Positions 61,520-64,000 of a stretch of DNA of 64,000 nt are shown piece by piece. Position numbers and translations under genes: made by a program. Numbering within the stretch: position 1 is the first letter of the stretch; every line of letters begins with the position of its first letter. The notes below the pieces were generated by a model, which worked only from the letters and a program-made list of their open reading frames with translations, searched no databases and had not been told where the DNA came from. Source of the DNA: Polyangiaceae bacterium. GTDB taxonomy: Bacteria; Myxococcota_A; Polyangia; Polyangiales; Polyangiaceae. The stretch lies in NCBI GenBank assembly GCA_022842465.1, contig JALHPN010000019.1, positions 1 through 64,000 of the forward strand. Direction: 5' to 3'.

Positions 61520-62363
61520 GCTCCCGCCGAAGGCCTTGCTCGCGGAGATCGAGCACGGCGCGCTCGCCCTCGCGAAGCTCGCCGGCGCGGCGATCGAGCT
61601 CGCGCTCGAGCGGGAGCTCGCCGTCCGCTACAAGGGCGCGAGCGACGGCGACCAGAGGTTTCACGATCCCGTGTCGGACGTGGACGAGGAGGTGGAGCTC
61701 CTCCTCCTCAGCCATCTCCGCGAGCGCTTCCCCGATCACGACGTGCTCGGGGAGGAGCAGAAGGACTCGCGCGACCGCGGCGGCGAATTCGTCTGGGCGA
61801 TCGACCCCGTCGACGGCACGACGAACTTCGTGAACGGCTTCCCCCTCTTCGCGTGCTCGATCGGGGTGCTCTTCCGCGGGAGGCCGGTCTGTGCCGCGAT
61901 GTGGTGCGCGACCTCGCACGCGCTCCGGCCTGGCGTCTACCACGCGCACGCAGGCGGCTCGCTCTGCTTCGAGAGCGCGTCGATCGGCCGCCGCCCGAAC
62001 GCGTCGGTGCGACGACGCCTCGCGGGCATGCCCGGCGGGCACGAGAGCGCCAAGGACGATCCCTGGGAGGTGCGCACGACGGGCTCGGCGGCGATCGAGT
62101 GCGCGTTCGTCGCCTCGGGCCTCCTGGAGGTGGCGCGCTTCGGGCGCCCGAACGTCTGGGACGTCGCTGCCGGAATTCTCCTCGTGCAAGCGGCCGGCGG
62201 CGTGGTGCTCGTCGAGGACGACCGCGGGTTCAAGCCCTTCGACGGGTTCGCGACGTCGTCCGGAGAGACCGGGGCGCGTGCGCTCCGCGGCTGGCGCGCG
62301 GGCGTCGTCTGCGGCGACCCACGCGCCGTGGCGCGCGTCACGCGACGTCCGACGGTGAGGTGA
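61512..62363 (+). CDS. Inositol monophosphatase family phosphatase
   Basis: This 283-residue enzyme has the Mg-dependent phosphatase motifs of the IMPase family. DPVSDVDEEVE and VLGEEQ supply the first metal ligands, WAIDPVDGTTNFV the central site, and NVWDVAAGILLVQAAGG the last. It removes phosphate from inositol or related sugar phosphates. Its start lies inside the end of the lipid kinase gene (8-base overlap). The pair could act on inositol-lipid metabolism, which is an inference. Confidence 0.93.
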   Translation: MRELPPKALLAEIEHGALALAKLAGAAIELALERELAVRYKGASDGDQRFHDPVSDVDEEVELLLLSHLRERFPDHDVLGEEQKDSRDRGGEFVWAIDPVDGTTNFVNGFPLFACSIGVLFRGRPVCAAMWCATSHALRPGVYHAHAGGSLCFESASIGRRPNASVRRRLAGMPGGHESAKDDPWEVRTTGSAAIECAFVASGLLEVARFGRPNVWDVAAGILLVQAAGGVVLVEDDRGFKPFDGFATSSGETGARALRGWRAGVVCGDPRAVARVTRRPTVR

Positions 62364-62509
62364 CCGCTCGAGATCGGCGGGGACGAGGGGGGGACGCCGC
62401 GAGGTCCAGGAACACGCGGCGCGCCATGGTCGACGTAGGTTCACCCCAAGAGATCCGAGCGCCTACGCGGTCGTCGCGCTCGGTCCGCGCCTTGCTCCGT
62501 CGGTGCCCG

Positions 62510-63601
62510 ATGAAGCGTGCCGCGACCGTCCTCCTCGCGCTCTCCCTCTTCGCCTGTCAGGCCTCGCGGCCCGATGCGGAGGAGCCGGCGACGCCGGCGT
62601 CGAGCGACGACGCGCCCGCCGCGCCGGAGCTCCCGGACGCCGAGCCCGAGCCCGTGACCTCTCGCGAGCCATCACCGGCGCGCTGCGCCGAGCGATCGAC
62701 GGGCGTCGTCCGCGTCGCGGTCATCCTCGTGAACGCGGGCGCGGCCGCCGCCACGTGCGGGGTCGACGATGTCCGCGAGCGCATGTTCGGGCCGAGAGGC
62801 GTCGGAGACTTCTACCGCGAGACGTCGGACGGCATGCTCTCTGTCGAGGGCGACGTCTTCGGGCCCGTCCAGGTCCCCGCCCTGACCGCGTGCGTCGGAA
62901 AGGACAACCCTGCCGCGACCACGGAGATGCTCCGGCAGTGGTACGCGCAGGCCGACGCGGCGGCCGGGGCGAATGGGATCGATCTCGCGAGCTACGACCG
63001 TCGCGTCTACGTGATGCCGCCCGGCGCCGCCTGCGGGGGCGGTGGTGTCGCGCGGCCGGCCTTGAACCGCGCGTGGATCTTCAAGTGCGAACAGACGGCG
63101 ATCTACGCGCACGAGCTCGGTCACACGCTCGGCGTCGACCACGCCTCGTCCGCGGAAGGCGACTACGGCGACGGCTCCGACGTCATGGGCCGCGGTCTCT
63201 TCCAGCTGAACGGCCCGCACCGCGCCGAGCTCGGCTGGCTGCCGGCCGACCGAGTCGTGCGCGTGAGCGCTTCGGGCACGTACCGCGTCGGCGCGCTCGA
63301 GGCCCCGAGCGACGAGCCCCAGGTGCTCACCCTGACGCGCCGGGACGACCGCACGAAGGCGATCCATCTCTCGCTCCGGAAGCGCGTCGGGTTCGACGTC
63401 GCCCTCGACGAGATCTTCGTCGGGCGGCTCAGCGTGCACGAGCACGTCGCGACGTGCGCCTCCGCGCCCACCACGACGATGCTCCTCACGACGCTCGGCG
63501 ACGGACAGTCGCACGCGCCCGCCGGCGCCGGCGTGACGATCACACAGGTCGCGCACGACGGCGACACGGCGACTGTCGAGGTGCGCTTCGACGGAGAGTG
63601 A
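62510..63601 (+). CDS. Gametolysin (M11)-like secreted zinc metalloprotease
   Basis: This 363-residue protein starts at the ATG at 62510 with a lipoprotein signal (VLLALSLFAC). A Pro/Glu/Ala linker precedes the catalytic domain. HELGHTLGVDH (residues 201-211) is the extended HExxHxxGxxH zinc site, followed by VMGRG, a Met-turn as in M11 peptidases. The first strand motif GVVRVAVILVNAG and DFYRETSDGMLSVEGDV also fit the family. C-terminal residues about 255-363 form a beta-rich domain. It likely digests extracellular proteins. Confidence 0.9.
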   Translation: MKRAATVLLALSLFACQASRPDAEEPATPASSDDAPAAPELPDAEPEPVTSREPSPARCAERSTGVVRVAVILVNAGAAAATCGVDDVRERMFGPRGVGDFYRETSDGMLSVEGDVFGPVQVPALTACVGKDNPAATTEMLRQWYAQADAAAGANGIDLASYDRRVYVMPPGAACGGGGVARPALNRAWIFKCEQTAIYAHELGHTLGVDHASSAEGDYGDGSDVMGRGLFQLNGPHRAELGWLPADRVVRVSASGTYRVGALEAPSDEPQVLTLTRRDDRTKAIHLSLRKRVGFDVALDEIFVGRLSVHEHVATCASAPTTTMLLTTLGDGQSHAPAGAGVTITQVAHDGDTATVEVRFDGE

Positions 63602-63604
63602 CGG

Positions 63605-64000
63605 TCACTTCGCGTCGAACGGATCCGGGAAGTTCGCGAGCCGCAGCCATGCCTGCTCGCATGCGGGGACGCGCGCGGTACGTGAGATCGCCCCGTTCTC
63701 GTCGGTCTTGCACTCGGCGCGGAAGCCGGACGGCTTCACGACGTAGAGGCTCGAGGTGAAGTAGACGAGGTCGTCGCCCTCGGGGGTCTTGCCGAGGTTC
63801 TTCACGGTGTTCGGAAAGTCGGGGTTGTTCGTGTACCAGAGGATCTGTCCGTGGCGGGTGCTGGGCACCTTCGGAAGGTTCGCGAGCGCCCAGTCGATGC
63901 CACGCTGGTCGAGGAGGAGGAAGTAGCGGGCGTCGCGGAAGCGCGGCGGCGCACCGTGACGGCCGTTCAGGGCGGAGCGCGACGGATCGGAGTCGACGCC
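63605..64000 (-). CDS. Hypothetical protein, C-terminal part (cut by window edge)
   Basis: The last 131 codons of a minus-strand gene are present and the start is beyond the window. The readable part has FRDARYFLLLDQRGIDWALA, GQILWYTNNPDFPNTV and VYFTSSLYVVKPSGFRAEC, which suggests a folded beta-rich domain with two Cys. No family was recognised. It is convergent with the metalloprotease gene, with 3 bases between stops. Confidence 0.65.
   Translation of the reverse strand, partial: GVDSDPSRSALNGRHGAPPRFRDARYFLLLDQRGIDWALANLPKVPSTRHGQILWYTNNPDFPNTVKNLGKTPEGDDLVYFTSSLYVVKPSGFRAECKTDENGAISRTARVPACEQAWLRLANFPDPFDAK

Overview
This is a GC-rich (about 70%) bacterial window from what looks like a member of Myxococcota, most likely class Polyangia. 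The reasons are the MYXO-CTERM-like sorting tails (proteins at 3053, 23024 and 50581), an adjacent gene pair resembling myxobacterial MXAN_2561/MXAN_2562, Hanks-type Ser/Thr kinases, an FHA-domain sigma-54 activator, and about twenty-five lipoproteins or secreted proteins with little housekeeping content. No rRNA, tRNA, CRISPR array, transposase or phage gene was seen. Most long open frames opposite real genes are codon-bias shadows and were left out.

Layout. 1-13 kb: an FAD reductase, then a run of orphan lipoproteins with eroded gene fragments between them (3425-3640, 5462-5833, 6535-6777, 11509-12326). 13-28 kb: a caspase-like lipoprotein, a frameshifted gene, a 1092-residue PQQ-dehydrogenase/diheme cytochrome fusion with three expansin-like modules, a delta-60 repeat protein, a MYXO-CTERM protein coupled to a beta-barrel, and a Uma2 nuclease. 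28-37 kb: a Sel1 lipoprotein, a three-gene HlyD/FtsX/ATPase exporter, a spermidine-synthase-like protein and a GST.

37.3-47.7 kb is the most interesting part: a compact peptide-secretion locus. It holds two different double-glycine-leader precursor peptides (37637-37825 plus, 40010-40183 minus), a C39-peptidase ABC exporter with an intact Cys/His/Asp triad, its HlyD adaptor, a coupled secreted protein, and a second ABC transporter whose N-terminal C39-like domain has lost its catalytic residues. No RiPP-modifying enzyme is visible. Next to it are a membrane Ser/Thr kinase and an FHA-type sigma-54 activator. Upstream of each of the three transcription units I find a -24/-12 element with exact spacing, and about 95-115 bp further up an inverted repeat built from a shared GCACTTCG/CGAGTGC half-site. 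I infer a phosphorylation-linked, sigma-54-driven peptide export regulon.

47.7-64 kb: a GNAT and a ferritin-like lipoprotein upstream of the activator, small membrane and DNA-binding-type proteins, GlgC, a PlsC-type acyltransferase, an RCC1 lipoprotein, a lipoprotein-tagged methyltransferase, a CAP-domain lipoprotein, a second Ser/Thr kinase, an overlapping lipid kinase/inositol-phosphatase pair, an M11-type metalloprotease, and a gene cut by the right edge.
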